Origin: Bryobacterales bacterium
GTDB taxonomy: Bacteria; Acidobacteriota; Terriglobia; Bryobacterales; Bryobacteraceae
Reading direction: 5' to 3'
Assembly: GCA_003136675.1 (NCBI GenBank)
Contig: PLFE01000167.1
Coordinates: 1 to 37,787, forward strand
DNA: 37,787 nucleotides
Made by a program: the position numbers and the translations under genes
Notes under the pieces: model-generated
The model's input: the letters and a program-made list of their open reading frames with translations, nothing else
Told to the model about the DNA's origin: nothing
Database searches by the model: none
Part shown: one piece after another, positions 7,660 through 17,183 of the stretch
How the letters are laid out: each line of letters begins with the position of its first letter
Position numbering within the stretch: position 1 is the stretch's first letter

Positions 7660-8580
7660 GTGACTTACGCAATTGAAACCGAAGGCCTGGTCAAGGTCTA
7701 TAAACAGCGTTGGACCAAGCGCGAAATGCGCGCCGTGGACGGAATATCGATCCGCGTTGAGCCTGGGGCCACTTTCGGCCTGCTCGGTCCCAACGGCGCG
7801 GGCAAAACCACTTTCGTCAAAATGCTGCTGGCGTGTTCGCATCCTACGGCCGGACGGGCTCTGGTGTTCGGGAAAGATTCCTGGATCCCCGAATCCCGGC
7901 GCTCCGTCGGCTATCTCCCGGAAAATCACCGCTTTCCGACCTATCTTACCGGTGCGGGAATGCTGGATTTCTACGGCGCGCTTTCCGGCGTGGACGCGGC
8001 TACTCGCAAGAAGCGGATTCCCGAACTGCTGGACATGGTGGGGCTCGACCGCTGGGGCGCCACGCGCCTCGGAAAGTATTCCAAAGGCATGCTGCAGCGC
8101 GTGGGGCTGGCGCAGGCGCTCATCCACGAACCGAAGCTGCTGGTGCTGGACGAGCCTTCAGACGGCGTGGACCCGGTGGGCCGCAAGCAGATCCGCGACA
8201 TTCTGCATGGGCTCGAAGAAAAAGGCGTCACGATCTTCATCAATTCGCACCTGTTGCAGGAAGTGGAACTGTTTTGCCGCGATGTGGCCATCATCCGCAA
8301 AGGCAAGGTGGCCCTCGAAGGGCGTGTGAAAGAGTTGACGTCCGAGGGCGGGTACCGCATCGACCTGGAGCACGCCCCCGATAATCTGGCGACAGAATTG
8401 AAAGGGCGCGCCAAAGCCGTGGTTTCGAACAACGGCAATCTGCAATTCCTGTTCAATACACGCGAAGAAGCCAATGTGGCGTTCGATATCGTGCGCGCCG
8501 CGAAGTGCGAGGTGGAAAGTATGACGAAAGCGTCCAGCACGCTGGAAGAAGTGTTCATCCGAACCGTGGAGCAAAAGTGA
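7660..8580 (+). CDS. ABC transporter ATP-binding protein (ABC-2 / NatA-NosF type)
   Basis: 306 residues from GTG 7660 (VTYAIETEGLVKVYKQRW). The open frame extends 24 codons further upstream but that part runs across the start of the divergent gene. The Walker A motif GPNGAGKTT is at 43-51, the Q-loop region is replaced by YLPENHRF as in many exporter ATPases, the signature is the YSKGMLQRVGLAQAL variant, and Walker B is LLVLDEPSDGVDP at about 160-172, followed by the switch His in INSHLLQEVE. The C-terminal about 80 residues form the regulatory tail seen in ABC-2 ATPases. It energises the permease encoded next; the stop and the permease start overlap (TGATG at 8578-8582). The exported substrate is unknown. 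Confidence 0.93.
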   Translation: MTYAIETEGLVKVYKQRWTKREMRAVDGISIRVEPGATFGLLGPNGAGKTTFVKMLLACSHPTAGRALVFGKDSWIPESRRSVGYLPENHRFPTYLTGAGMLDFYGALSGVDAATRKKRIPELLDMVGLDRWGATRLGKYSKGMLQRVGLAQALIHEPKLLVLDEPSDGVDPVGRKQIRDILHGLEEKGVTIFINSHLLQEVELFCRDVAIIRKGKVALEGRVKELTSEGGYRIDLEHAPDNLATELKGRAKAVVSNNGNLQFLFNTREEANVAFDIVRAAKCEVESMTKASSTLEEVFIRTVEQK

Positions 8581-9407
8581 TGGCCAGCTTCGCACTCATT
8601 CTTGATACGGTGCGCGAAGCGATGGCGCGCAAAGTGTTTTGGGCGTTCTTCTTTGCGTCAACCGCCATTCTGCTGTTTTTCATGTTCATCATGCACGTGG
8701 ATGTGGTGAACGGGATGGTGGCTTCAATGACCATCTTCCAGGCTAATGGACGGACCCACGGCGACCTGAGCGCGGAGAAGCTGGTGGAGGGCGCGCAGGG
8801 CGGCCTTTCGATTTTCCTTTACACCTTCGGCATGGGCCTGGCGATTTTCGCTTCGGCGGGGCTGATCTCCGCCGTGTTTGAGCCGGGCCGCGTGGAGCTG
8901 GTTCTTTCAAAACCGGTGAGCCGCGTACAGGTGCTGCTGGGGCGCTACGTTGGCAATCTGGTGATTGTCGCCGCCAATCTCTTTTACCTCACAGTGGGAA
9001 TCTGGGTGATCTTTGGGGTAAAAGTGGGGGTGTGGCGTCCGCACATGCTTCTGGCGAGCGTAGTCACGCTGTTTATGTTCAGCGTGATGCTTGCTTTCAT
9101 TCTGCTGATCTCGGTCCTGTGGGAGAGCGCGGCAGTATCGATTATCGCCACGTTTGCGCTGATTGTGATCAGCCTGGTTCTGGGCGCCAAGAATATGCTG
9201 GACCGGCTGCTGAGTTCCGAATTCTCACGAGACTTGGTGGCAGGTCTTTATTACATCCTGCCGAAGGTTCCGGACGGTGGGCAGATTCTGCACCACGTGA
9301 TCACCGGGCAGGCGGTGGAGAGCTGGATGCCCGTGTGGTCGACGGCGCTTTTCGGCATCGTGGCGCTTGCCAGCGGTCTCTGGATTTTTCAAAAGCGTAA
9401 CTTTTAA
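8580..9407 (+). CDS. ABC-2 type transporter permease (NosY-like)
   Basis: 275 residues starting at ATG 8580, which overlaps the ATPase stop by one base. Six hydrophobic segments are visible: about 20-38 (VFWAFFFASTAILLFFMFI), 77-100, 120-145 (LVIVAANLFYLTVGIWVIF), 155-180, 185-205 (AAVSIIATFALIVISLVLG) and 252-270. Between segments 2 and 3 lies the short cytoplasmic helix FEPGRVELVLSKPVSRVQVLLGRY (given here in part), typical of the NosY/ABC-2 permease group. It has a large loop after segment 1, as in NosY-like proteins. It forms the membrane channel for the preceding ATPase in the inner membrane. The tight coupling makes the pair secure; the substrate is not known. Confidence 0.92.
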   Translation: MASFALILDTVREAMARKVFWAFFFASTAILLFFMFIMHVDVVNGMVASMTIFQANGRTHGDLSAEKLVEGAQGGLSIFLYTFGMGLAIFASAGLISAVFEPGRVELVLSKPVSRVQVLLGRYVGNLVIVAANLFYLTVGIWVIFGVKVGVWRPHMLLASVVTLFMFSVMLAFILLISVLWESAAVSIIATFALIVISLVLGAKNMLDRLLSSEFSRDLVAGLYYILPKVPDGGQILHHVITGQAVESWMPVWSTALFGIVALASGLWIFQKRNF

Positions 9408-9411
9408 CGAC

Positions 9412-10314
9412 ATGCGACTCGCACTCACCTTATTTGGTTTCGCCGCTCTTGCTACCGCCCAGACGCACCCCGATCCGGTGCTGGCCCGGATGGTGCCGCC
9501 CGGAACGGTTTCGATACTGGGCGTTCGCATGGACCAGATCAAGTCCACACCGATGTACGAAAAGATGATCGCGCAGCGCAAGCTGCCCGATCTGGACCGC
9601 TTCGCGGAACAGACCGGCTTCGATCCGCGGCGCGATGTGCGCGAGATGCTGGTGGCTTCGAATGGAACTGAGGGCCAGAGCGTGGTGGTGGCGCGTGGGG
9701 CTTTCGCCAAAGTGACCGACTTGGGAAAAATGAAGGAGTGGAAGCACGGTATTTATGTGATCCACGGCGATGACAGGGCCGGTTACTGTTTGCTGGACGG
9801 GACCACCGCGGCTGCTGGTCCCCTGCCCGGCCTCTACGCCGCGCTGGATCACTGGCGTTCCCACGCGCCGCCGGCCACGCCTGACCTGCTGAGCCGCGCG
9901 GAAACCATTCCCGCGACGGCGCAGATCTGGGCCATCTCGGCGGGCGGTTTTAATATTCCAGGCAACATCACGATGCGGCAGGGTGGGACGGATTTCGCCC
10001 AGATCTTCCGCAATGTGGAGCAAACGGTATTCTGGGCGGACTTGCGCGGTGGCCTTGACGCAACCTTGGAAGGCGATGTGAAAACCGAGGAAGACGCCAG
10101 GAACCTGGGCGATGCCGCGCGCGGGCTGATCGGTATCGGACGGCTCAGTGTCCCCGATAATCATCGTGAGCTGTTCAAGGTTTGGGATGGGTTCAAAGTG
10201 GATCAGCACGCGCGGCATATTACGATCACGGCGAAAGTGCCGCAGGATTTGATTGATCAGCTAGTTGGGTTGCTGCAGAGTGGAGAGCTGCGGCCGGGCG
10301 TGATGGGGCACTAA
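9412..10314 (+). CDS. Secreted protein of unknown function in the ABC exporter operon
   Basis: 300 residues from ATG 9412, five bases after the permease stop. A short signal peptide is clear (MRLALTLFGFAALATAQ, cleavage probably after ATA or AQ). The mature part has no transmembrane segment and no motif I recognise. It begins DPVLARMVPPGTVSILGVRM and has alternating alpha/beta character, reminiscent of the periplasmic DUF3352-like or VioB-like proteins that monitor a substrate level, but I cannot assign it. The operon position suggests the product works with the ABC exporter outside the inner membrane. Its last 54 bases overlap the end of the MFS gene on the opposite strand, so the C-terminus LQSGELRPGVMGH is encoded antisense to that gene. 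Confidence 0.75.
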   Translation: MRLALTLFGFAALATAQTHPDPVLARMVPPGTVSILGVRMDQIKSTPMYEKMIAQRKLPDLDRFAEQTGFDPRRDVREMLVASNGTEGQSVVVARGAFAKVTDLGKMKEWKHGIYVIHGDDRAGYCLLDGTTAAAGPLPGLYAALDHWRSHAPPATPDLLSRAETIPATAQIWAISAGGFNIPGNITMRQGGTDFAQIFRNVEQTVFWADLRGGLDATLEGDVKTEEDARNLGDAARGLIGIGRLSVPDNHRELFKVWDGFKVDQHARHITITAKVPQDLIDQLVGLLQSGELRPGVMGH

Positions 10315-11499
10315 GAGCCACAAGCACGACGCGGCGATTCCGCCGGCGCTCACCCAAAGCGTCGCCGGAATTCCGAAAGCCGACGCGAGAAAACCTCCCG
10401 CCAGCGCTCCCAACGGAACCATGCCTTGCGAGGCGATCTGCATGGCCGCGTTCACACGGCCCAGGACATCTCCGGAGGTCACTCGCTGCTGGAAGGTCAG
10501 CTTGTTCGTTATGTAAACCGACGCGGCTGCGTCTCCGAAGAGTTGCGCGATGCAGAGGAGCATTACAGCGGAGGAGGGGTAGAGGGTGCTGAGCGGAATC
10601 AGCAGCGTCAGAAGGCCGGAGGAAAGAGCGGAGACAAAGAAGGCACGTCTTATGCCCAGGCGGATGGCAATGCGCTCTGCGTAGTAAGAGCCGGCTATGC
10701 TGCCAACGCCTCCCAGCGCAATGGTGAGGCCCAGCGCGGCGGTGCTCATGCGGAGGTTACGGACGGCATAGAGTATGTAGAGCGCGTAAATCATGCCGCC
10801 GAAAAAACAGGCCGTGATGGACCGCAACGCCAGCACGGACAGCAGCGGGTTAGCTCGAATGGCGATTGCGCCGGCGAGCGCTTCTTCGATAAAACGGATC
10901 TGCTGCCTTGGTACGCGTGGCGGTTCGGCGCGGTGGATGGCGGCAACGGAGGCTGCGGACACAACGAACGACGCCGCGTCCAGCAAGATCGCGATGGGTG
11001 GGGTCACGATCTTGATCAAGATGCCGGCCAGCAATGGACCGATGACTTCAGCAGCCGCGCTGGACATACCAAGCAGGCGGTTGCCCTCCGGCAGGTCCGA
11101 TTCAGCGATGAGTGCGGGTAGGTAACTCTGGTAAGCAACGTTGAAGAAGACCGTGATGACTCCTGTGGCGGCGGATATTGCCAGCAACTGAGCATAGGTG
11201 AGTAATTGGAAAGTGGCGGCGAGTGGAATGGTTGCGAGCAGAAGCGCTCGCGCGATGTCACTCCAGATGAGGACGGGACGGCGAAACATGCGATCCGCCA
11301 GCACGCCGGCGAAAAGACCGACGAGGAGTGTGGAGCCACCGGCGACTGCGGAGAGAATGCCCATCTGCGCCGGAGTCGCCCCCAGAAGGACGACCGCGGT
11401 GATGGGCAGCGCCGTGGTGGAAACCCAGGAGCCAATCTCCGACACGGACTGGCCCAGCCAGAGCTTGCGGAATTCTGTGTCGGAGCGGAGGCGCGGCAA
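10261..11499 (-). CDS. MFS transporter, EntS/MFS_3-like exporter
   Basis: 412 residues, about 12 transmembrane helices in two halves. The N-terminus TEFRKLWLGQSVSEIGSWVS is the characteristic start of the MFS_3 (enterobactin exporter/tetracycline-like) family, and the loop 2-3 motif GVLADRMFRRPVLI matches the MFS G-x-x-x-D-R-x-x-R-R signature. Other helices include LLAISAATGVITVFFNVAYQ and the repeat-half start ALGLTIALGGVGSIAGSYYA. The start is TTG 11499, because the family alignment begins there and no ATG occurs nearby; no clear ribosome-binding site is seen. It is likely a proton-driven small-molecule exporter. The 3' end overlaps the secreted-protein gene tail to tail by 54 bases. Confidence 0.9.
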   Translation of the reverse strand: MPRLRSDTEFRKLWLGQSVSEIGSWVSTTALPITAVVLLGATPAQMGILSAVAGGSTLLVGLFAGVLADRMFRRPVLIWSDIARALLLATIPLAATFQLLTYAQLLAISAATGVITVFFNVAYQSYLPALIAESDLPEGNRLLGMSSAAAEVIGPLLAGILIKIVTPPIAILLDAASFVVSAASVAAIHRAEPPRVPRQQIRFIEEALAGAIAIRANPLLSVLALRSITACFFGGMIYALYILYAVRNLRMSTAALGLTIALGGVGSIAGSYYAERIAIRLGIRRAFFVSALSSGLLTLLIPLSTLYPSSAVMLLCIAQLFGDAAASVYITNKLTFQQRVTSGDVLGRVNAAMQIASQGMVPLGALAGGFLASAFGIPATLWVSAGGIAASCLWLLVPHHARPQLSTLQQPN

Positions 11500-11514
11500 T
11501 AGGTCAAGTCTAGG

Positions 11515-12844
11515 ATGATGGAGAGGGTGTTCACAAGACGAAGTTTCGCGTGGGTGTTTATGGTTGTTGTGGGGGCGCTGGCTTGTCTCGCGTTCGAGTA
11601 CCGGCCCGATCTAGCCATTCGGGTGGGGACTGCGTCGGTGAGTGAAACCCTGTGCGCCGGGGTCTTCGTCTCCGGCCTCGACGCCGATCGTGTGTTCAAC
11701 GAAGAGATCCGGCCGCAGCGGGGCTTGCAGATTCTGCTCAAGCGGCTGCGGTATAGGGTGGACAAGGAACGGCGGCGGGTCATAACAACATGGGCCGGGC
11801 ACTTTGAAAGCGTAGCCACATTTCGCATGGCATACGGCTGCACGTTGGGAACTAAGACCGGCCCGATTCCTGGCAATGGTCGGATGTTGCGGAAGGGATG
11901 GTCAAGCCTTGGAACGCGAAGTTAGAGGAAGCTCTTGACCGCGCATTTGCTGAGCCCGCGAATCCGCCATTTTGGCAAGTGCGCGCCATCGTCGTGATGC
12001 GTAATGGCGAATTCGTTGCCGAACGTTATGCGAACAGGATTGGGCCCGACACGCCGCTCGTTTAGTGAGCTACTCGGTGAGTAAGTCTGTGATCAACGCC
12101 TTGATCGGGATTCTGGTTGGAGATGGCAAGCTCAATCTTTACGCCCCGTCTCCCGTGGCCGCGTGGAGTTCCCCTGCCGATCCACGACATGCCATCACGC
12201 TCGATGAGTTACTGCGTATGACGAGCGGGTTAAATCTGGAAGAGAGCGGCAGCGGATTCGATCCTGTTTCCCGAATGCTGTTTCTGGAACGCGACATGGC
12301 CGGGTTTGCCGCGCGGGCCAACCTCAAAGCTAAGCCCGGCGAGACCTGGGAATACACGAGTGGCAACACGTTGATTGCTTCCGCCATTCTGCGCGATGCC
12401 GTGGGGGGACACGCCGAGGACGTCTGGCAATTCGCCGCCCGCCGTCTGGTCAATCGGCTCGGAATGCGTAACTTCCTCATGGAATTCGACGACGCGGAAA
12501 CGCCGATTGGCTCGACTCGAATCTACGCATCCGCGCGCGACTGGGCGCGGTTCGGGAACCTGCATTTGAACGACGGCGTGGTGAACGGTAAGCGGATTCT
12601 TCCAAAGGGTTGGGTGACCTATTCGACGCAGCAAACGCTGGACAGTCCCTATGGTGCGGGATTCTGGGTGAAAACCGCCATTCCGGCCGATGCCTATTTC
12701 GCGTCGGGTAATTTCGGACAGCGGATCGTGATCATACCGTCCGAGCAGTTGGTGATCGTACGATTCGGGATTACCGTGGACCCGCCTGACTTCGACATGA
12801 AAGGGTTGCTCCGGCTGGTAAAGGACGTTATTGCGGCTCGATAA
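11515..12844 (+). pseudogene. Frameshifted serine hydrolase (class C beta-lactamase family)
   Basis: Three consecutive frames together encode one beta-lactamase-family protein. Frame one (ATG 11515 or 11518) has a membrane/signal segment and AGVFVSGLDADRVFNEEI...WAGHFESVATF, the usual N-terminal region of these serine hydrolases. At about 11880 one C appears lost (GGTCGG where GGTCCGG restores GPDVAEGMVKPWN). Frame two then runs through RAIVVMRNGEFVAERYANRI to GPDTPLV and a TAG at about 12058. Frame three continues from 12065 with the SxxK motif in SYSVSKSVINALIG, then LRMTSGLNLEE, GETWEYTSGN and DWARFGNLHLNDG to TAA at 12844. With two lesions no intact catalytic protein can be made; the 259-residue downstream frame alone lacks the fold's N-terminus. 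A sequencing error at each point cannot be excluded. Confidence 0.82.
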
Positions 12845-12907
12845 CTTCGATCTCGGACGAGAAGGCGTGGCACACGCATTATAGGGACAGTCCTGCGCCG
12901 GGCTCCC

Positions 12908-15205
12908 TTACGGTCGCGGTTCGTGAGGTCGGTTTCGCTTTTTCCTTGACCGCACCGGCTCCTCTTCTACCAAGGCAAACTGCAATCGCCGTTCCGATGG
13001 TTCCACGCGCTCCAGCAGAACGCGAACCTTATCGCCGATCGCGAACTCTCTTCGCGTCCTTTGCCCCACGATCTTCCTCACATTTTCGTGATAGGTGAAG
13101 CGATCACCCGGAAGCGAATCGATCGGGACCAATCCCTCCACAAACAGGTCCGTCAGCTCCACAAAGAATCCGTGGCGCGTGGTCGAAATCACCAGCGCGT
13201 CAAACTCATCGCCCACGCGGGTTTCCATATACCGCGCTTTTTTCCATTCCACCAGTTCGCGCTCGGCTTCGGCGGCGCGGCGCTCGGTGAGTGAGCATTC
13301 CTCCGCCACCGCGGCTAACTCCAGTTCGTCCGAATAAGTGGTCTCATCCAGCCATGCACCCAGCAACCGGTGCACCATCAGATCCGGGTAGCGCCGAATC
13401 GGCGAGGTGAAGTGCGTGTAATGCGACGCGGCCAGAGCGAAATGGCCGGCGTTATCGGTGCTGTAGCGGGCCTGCTTCAGAGAGCGCAGCATCAGGTAAC
13501 TCAGCACGCGCTCTTCGGGCTTGCCTTCAATCTTCGCCACCAGCCTCTGGTACATGCGCGAACTGATGCGCGGAGCGTCCTTGGGAAGCTCCACCGCGCG
13601 CTGGCGCTTGCCGCCGTCGCGGCTCTTGTCGGTGAACCGGAACCGATCGACCGGAATTGCACCCACGCCGAGCGAAACGCCGAACTGGGCGGCTACCTCT
13701 TCAAACTCCATCACGCGCTTAGGGTCGGGCTGCTCGTGAATGCGATAGATCGACGCCGGGCTTACCGCCTCCAGGTGGCTCGCCACGGCTTCATTGGCGG
13801 CCAGCATGAATTCTTCAATGATGCGGTGGGCGATGTTGCGGCTGGCGCGCACCACGCCCGTCATGGCGCCGAATTCGTCGAACTCAATGAGGGGTTCCGG
13901 CAGATCGAAATCAATGGAGCCGCGCTTCACGCGCTTCCGGTTCAGAATCAGCGCCAGATCGCGCATCAGCTCGAATCGCGGAACCAGAGGCGCGTACCGC
14001 TCCCTCTGCGCTCGGTCGCCATCGAGCAACTGGTGTACGTTGGTGTAGGTCATGCGCTCGGCGCTGCGAATCACGCCGCGGCAGAACTCGCCCGACACCA
14101 GTTCGCCGTGGGAGTCGAATTCCATCAGCGCGCTCAGCACCAGGCGATCCTGCTGGGGCACCAGGGAGCAGATGTTGGTGGATAGCTCGTAAGGTAGCAT
14201 CGGAACGGCGCGATCCGGAAAATAGACGCTGGTGCCGCGCAGCCGCGCTTCCTCATCAATCGCCGAGCCGGGATGCACGTAATGGCTCACGTCGGCGATG
14301 TGGACGTGCAGGGCGAAGTTTCCCGTCGGCAGGTGATCCACCCAGACCGCATCGTCGAAATCGCGGGCGGTTTCGCCGTCAATGGTGACGATGGGCATCT
14401 GGCGAAAATCGCGGCGGCCCACCAGTTCGGCAGCTGAGACAGCGGATGGAATCGCTTCGGCTTGCGCGATGGCCTCGTCCGGAAACCGGTCCGGCAGATG
14501 ATGCTTGCGGATGATAATCTCAACGTCGATGCCGAAATCACCGGGTTTGCCCAGGATCTCGATGACACGGCCCGCCGGTTCGCCGTCACCAAATTCCAGG
14601 ATTTCGGCGTTCACGATCATGCCATCTAGATCCGAGGGGTCGTTCACCACCACGGGCGCAGCGCCGATCCGGTTGCGCGCCGGCCCGGGCGCGGGAATGG
14701 CCGGGTCATCCAGGATTTCGATCCAATCCCGCAGGCGCTCGTCCATGGGCTCGACGAACATGCCGCGGCGGGTGATGTGGAACGTGCCAACCACGGTCTG
14801 GTGAGCGCGCTTCACAATGCGGACCACTTCGCCTTCGGAGCGGCCATCGCGTGCCCGCGAAACCCGGGCAATGGCGCGGTCGCCATGCATGGCGCCCATC
14901 AAAGAGTCCGGCGGCAGGAAGACATCGCCTTGCATGCCGGGAACGGGGCGGTCGGGAATCAGGAAACCGTATCCGTCGCGATGGCGGCTGATGCGGCCGA
15001 CGGAGTATTCGCGGCTCTTGGACGTGGCGACGTAATGGCCGGACTTGAGTTCCATCAGGTCGCCGCGTTTCGCAAGGCGCTCCAGGCCACGCTCGACAGA
15101 GCCGCGGTGTTCGGAGCGCGCGCGCAGTTCCTTCAGGATCTGCTTGAAGGTGGCCTTACCGTGCGGGAGCCGCTCGATGTGCCCGAGCAGTTCGGCATCC
15201 GTCAT
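12908..15205 (-). CDS. rnr: Ribonuclease R (RNB family 3'-5' exoribonuclease)
   Basis: 765 residues, a normal length for RNase R. The order is an N-terminal winged-helix-like region (1-60, FKQILKELRARSEHRGSVER), cold-shock domains (about 65-210, SRHRDGYGFLIPD and GDVFLPPDSLMGAMHGDRAI), then the RNB catalytic domain from about 265. The magnesium-binding aspartates are in ARDFDDAVWV (Asp282, Asp284, Asp285), followed by HVHIADVSHYV. The active-site HYTHFTSPIRRYPDLMVHR segment lies near residue 600, and a C-terminal S1 domain is at about 663-750 (FDALVISTTRHGFFVEL). It degrades structured RNA processively in the cytoplasm. The basic tail RSRKKRNRPHEPRP is typical. The gene begins 14 bases after the NHL gene stop with only a weak ribosome-binding site. 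Confidence 0.96.
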   Translation of the reverse strand: MTDAELLGHIERLPHGKATFKQILKELRARSEHRGSVERGLERLAKRGDLMELKSGHYVATSKSREYSVGRISRHRDGYGFLIPDRPVPGMQGDVFLPPDSLMGAMHGDRAIARVSRARDGRSEGEVVRIVKRAHQTVVGTFHITRRGMFVEPMDERLRDWIEILDDPAIPAPGPARNRIGAAPVVVNDPSDLDGMIVNAEILEFGDGEPAGRVIEILGKPGDFGIDVEIIIRKHHLPDRFPDEAIAQAEAIPSAVSAAELVGRRDFRQMPIVTIDGETARDFDDAVWVDHLPTGNFALHVHIADVSHYVHPGSAIDEEARLRGTSVYFPDRAVPMLPYELSTNICSLVPQQDRLVLSALMEFDSHGELVSGEFCRGVIRSAERMTYTNVHQLLDGDRAQRERYAPLVPRFELMRDLALILNRKRVKRGSIDFDLPEPLIEFDEFGAMTGVVRASRNIAHRIIEEFMLAANEAVASHLEAVSPASIYRIHEQPDPKRVMEFEEVAAQFGVSLGVGAIPVDRFRFTDKSRDGGKRQRAVELPKDAPRISSRMYQRLVAKIEGKPEERVLSYLMLRSLKQARYSTDNAGHFALAASHYTHFTSPIRRYPDLMVHRLLGAWLDETTYSDELELAAVAEECSLTERRAAEAERELVEWKKARYMETRVGDEFDALVISTTRHGFFVELTDLFVEGLVPIDSLPGDRFTYHENVRKIVGQRTRREFAIGDKVRVLLERVEPSERRLQFALVEEEPVRSRKKRNRPHEPRP

Positions 15206-15219
15206 CTTAGGATAGGTTA

Positions 15220-17100
15220 CTAGTTTTGAATTGCAACGTAGAGGGTCTGGGTTCCACTACCGCCGTTGGCTTGTGTGAAGGTCAACGCCGCATTGCCGTT
15301 GGGCACGCCGGCCGGCACCACGATATCGAACTGATAAACGCCTGCTTCGCCAGGTCCTAGCCCTTGATAGCTCGTGGTTGCGGCGACTCCGCCAATCGAA
15401 AACTGAACCGGGTTCACCAGGCTGTTGGCCTGGGTGACGATCTGTCCCGCGGCAATGCCGGTGGAAACCGGTCCGAAACCGGTGCCGAACAGAACGATGG
15501 TGTCGCCGGCTTTCGCGGGGCGCGAAGTGACGCCGGAGATCGCGCCCACGGGCAGAATGTACGTGGCGAAATCCGGGAGTAGTGCAACGGCGTATTGCGT
15601 GCCCCCGATGTTGAACGGTCCGGTTGCCAGCAGCCCGGGCTGTAAAGCGTTGATGGTGACGTTCGCAGCCGCGCTGACGCCCCCGGAATTGGTGACAATC
15701 ACGGGCTCAGACGCGCCCGTGGGCACATTGAACGGCACCAGCGCGTTGATTTGATTGGGGCTCACATACACCACATAAGCGGGGATGCCGCCGATCGTGA
15801 CCGCTGTCCCGTCGAGCCATGTGGGGGCCAGACCGCTGATGAAGTTGCGGCCGGACCACAGGTTGGTATCCACACCCAGGTTGCTGCCGTAGATCTCGAT
15901 GAACGACCCCGGGGCGATGGACGTGGCTGCGCCGAAACCGGAACTGGAGATGACGCCGCCCGTGCCGATGGCCGGAGCCGTCTTCAAAGCCGGGACGCCC
16001 ACGTTGGTGACTTTTCGGACTGCGCCGTTGCCGCTGTCGGAGATATAAAGATTGCCGGACGAATCGAGCGCCACGCCCGTCGGGAACAGGAGAGAAGCGC
16101 TCACCGCCGGTCCGCCGTCCCCGGCAAAGCCAAACGCGCCGCTGCCCGCAATGGTGGTGATGATGCCGTTTGAATCCACTTTGCGGACGCGGCAGTTGAT
16201 ATCGTCCGCGATAAATACATTGCCCGCCGCGTCCACCGCGACGCCCGATGCAAGACTCAACAGCGCCGCCGTCGCCGGACCTCCATCACCCGAGAAGCCT
16301 GGGTTAGCGCTGGCATTGGCGATGGTGGTGATGATTCCGCCCACGGTGACCATGCGGACCGCATTGTTATCGGCATCGGCAATGTAGAGGTTGCCCGCCG
16401 AATCGAGAGCCAGACCGCGCGGAGAATAGAGGTTCGCCTGCACAGCCGTTCCGCCGTCTCCGGAAAGCATGGCGCCGCCGAGTCCCGCAAAAGTGGAAAT
16501 GAATCCTGTAGATTTGGTCACCAGACGGACACGATTATTCGCGCCATCCGCAATGTATTCATCGCCCGCGGCATCCAGTAACACGTATGCCGGGTCGGAT
16601 ATGTTGGCGCTTGTGGCGGCAGCCCCGTCGCCGATAAATCCTGAAACGCCACACTCGCCGGCCGGCGTCGAGATCGCTCCGCCCGGCGCTACCTCGCGGA
16701 TGCAACTGCTCCCCGTATCGGCCAGGTACAAGTTGCCCGAGGTATCGAAGTTGAGGCCGAAGACTCCATCAATTTCGACTGCCGTGGCGGATTTCCCGTC
16801 AGGGGAGTGACCCGGCGTGCCATCGCCTGCGTACGTGGAAACCGTGCCGCCCGTTACCTTGCGAACGCGGAAGTTGCCGGAATCCGAGATGTAAAGATTC
16901 CCGGAACTGTCGAAAGCCACATTCGAAGGCGAATTCAACTGGGTAGCTGTGGCGGCGGAACCATCGGCTGTGTAGCCGTTCACTCCGGTGCCCGCCACCG
17001 TCGTGATGGTCTGTGCGCACAGCCCGCAACCGGCCAGCAGCACCGCGCCTGCCGCAACACTCCGAACGTAACTCTTTGTCTGCACTGCGAACAAAATCAA
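15220..17100 (-). CDS. Secreted NHL-repeat beta-propeller protein with TIGR03437 C-terminal domain
   Basis: About 626 residues. I prefer TTG 17100, because AAGGAG (17115-17110) lies nine bases upstream and the signal peptide follows at once (SVAAGAVLLAGCGLCAQ). ATG 17181 would add 27 residues and starts just after the stop of the upstream gene. Residues about 40-370 contain six or so NHL blades with the motif DSSGNLYISDSGN..VRKV, alternating with the acidobacterial GDGGPA loops, giving a closed beta-propeller. From about 385 the Solibacter-type TIGR03437 domain follows (SSSGFGAATSIAPGSFIEIYG, YVSPNQINALVPFNVP, TIVLFGTGFGPVS). It is exported, probably a surface or periplasmic binding protein; the ligand is unknown. 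It lies co-directionally with rnr, 14 bases apart. Confidence 0.9.
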   Translation of the reverse strand: MILFAVQTKSYVRSVAAGAVLLAGCGLCAQTITTVAGTGVNGYTADGSAATATQLNSPSNVAFDSSGNLYISDSGNFRVRKVTGGTVSTYAGDGTPGHSPDGKSATAVEIDGVFGLNFDTSGNLYLADTGSSCIREVAPGGAISTPAGECGVSGFIGDGAAATSANISDPAYVLLDAAGDEYIADGANNRVRLVTKSTGFISTFAGLGGAMLSGDGGTAVQANLYSPRGLALDSAGNLYIADADNNAVRMVTVGGIITTIANASANPGFSGDGGPATAALLSLASGVAVDAAGNVFIADDINCRVRKVDSNGIITTIAGSGAFGFAGDGGPAVSASLLFPTGVALDSSGNLYISDSGNGAVRKVTNVGVPALKTAPAIGTGGVISSSGFGAATSIAPGSFIEIYGSNLGVDTNLWSGRNFISGLAPTWLDGTAVTIGGIPAYVVYVSPNQINALVPFNVPTGASEPVIVTNSGGVSAAANVTINALQPGLLATGPFNIGGTQYAVALLPDFATYILPVGAISGVTSRPAKAGDTIVLFGTGFGPVSTGIAAGQIVTQANSLVNPVQFSIGGVAATTSYQGLGPGEAGVYQFDIVVPAGVPNGNAALTFTQANGGSGTQTLYVAIQN

Positions 17101-17183
17101 AATCCGAATCTCCTTCGATGTAACAACCCAGTTTATGCGATCCGCTTTGGCGATCCTCCTTCCATGCGCTTTTGGGGCCATCG

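Noticed and set aside
13370-14185. 271-codon plus-strand open frame opposite RNase R
   Set aside because: It lies entirely antisense to the conserved RNB catalytic domain, is His/Arg/Ala-rich in the manner of GC-rich shadow frames and has no recognisable motif.
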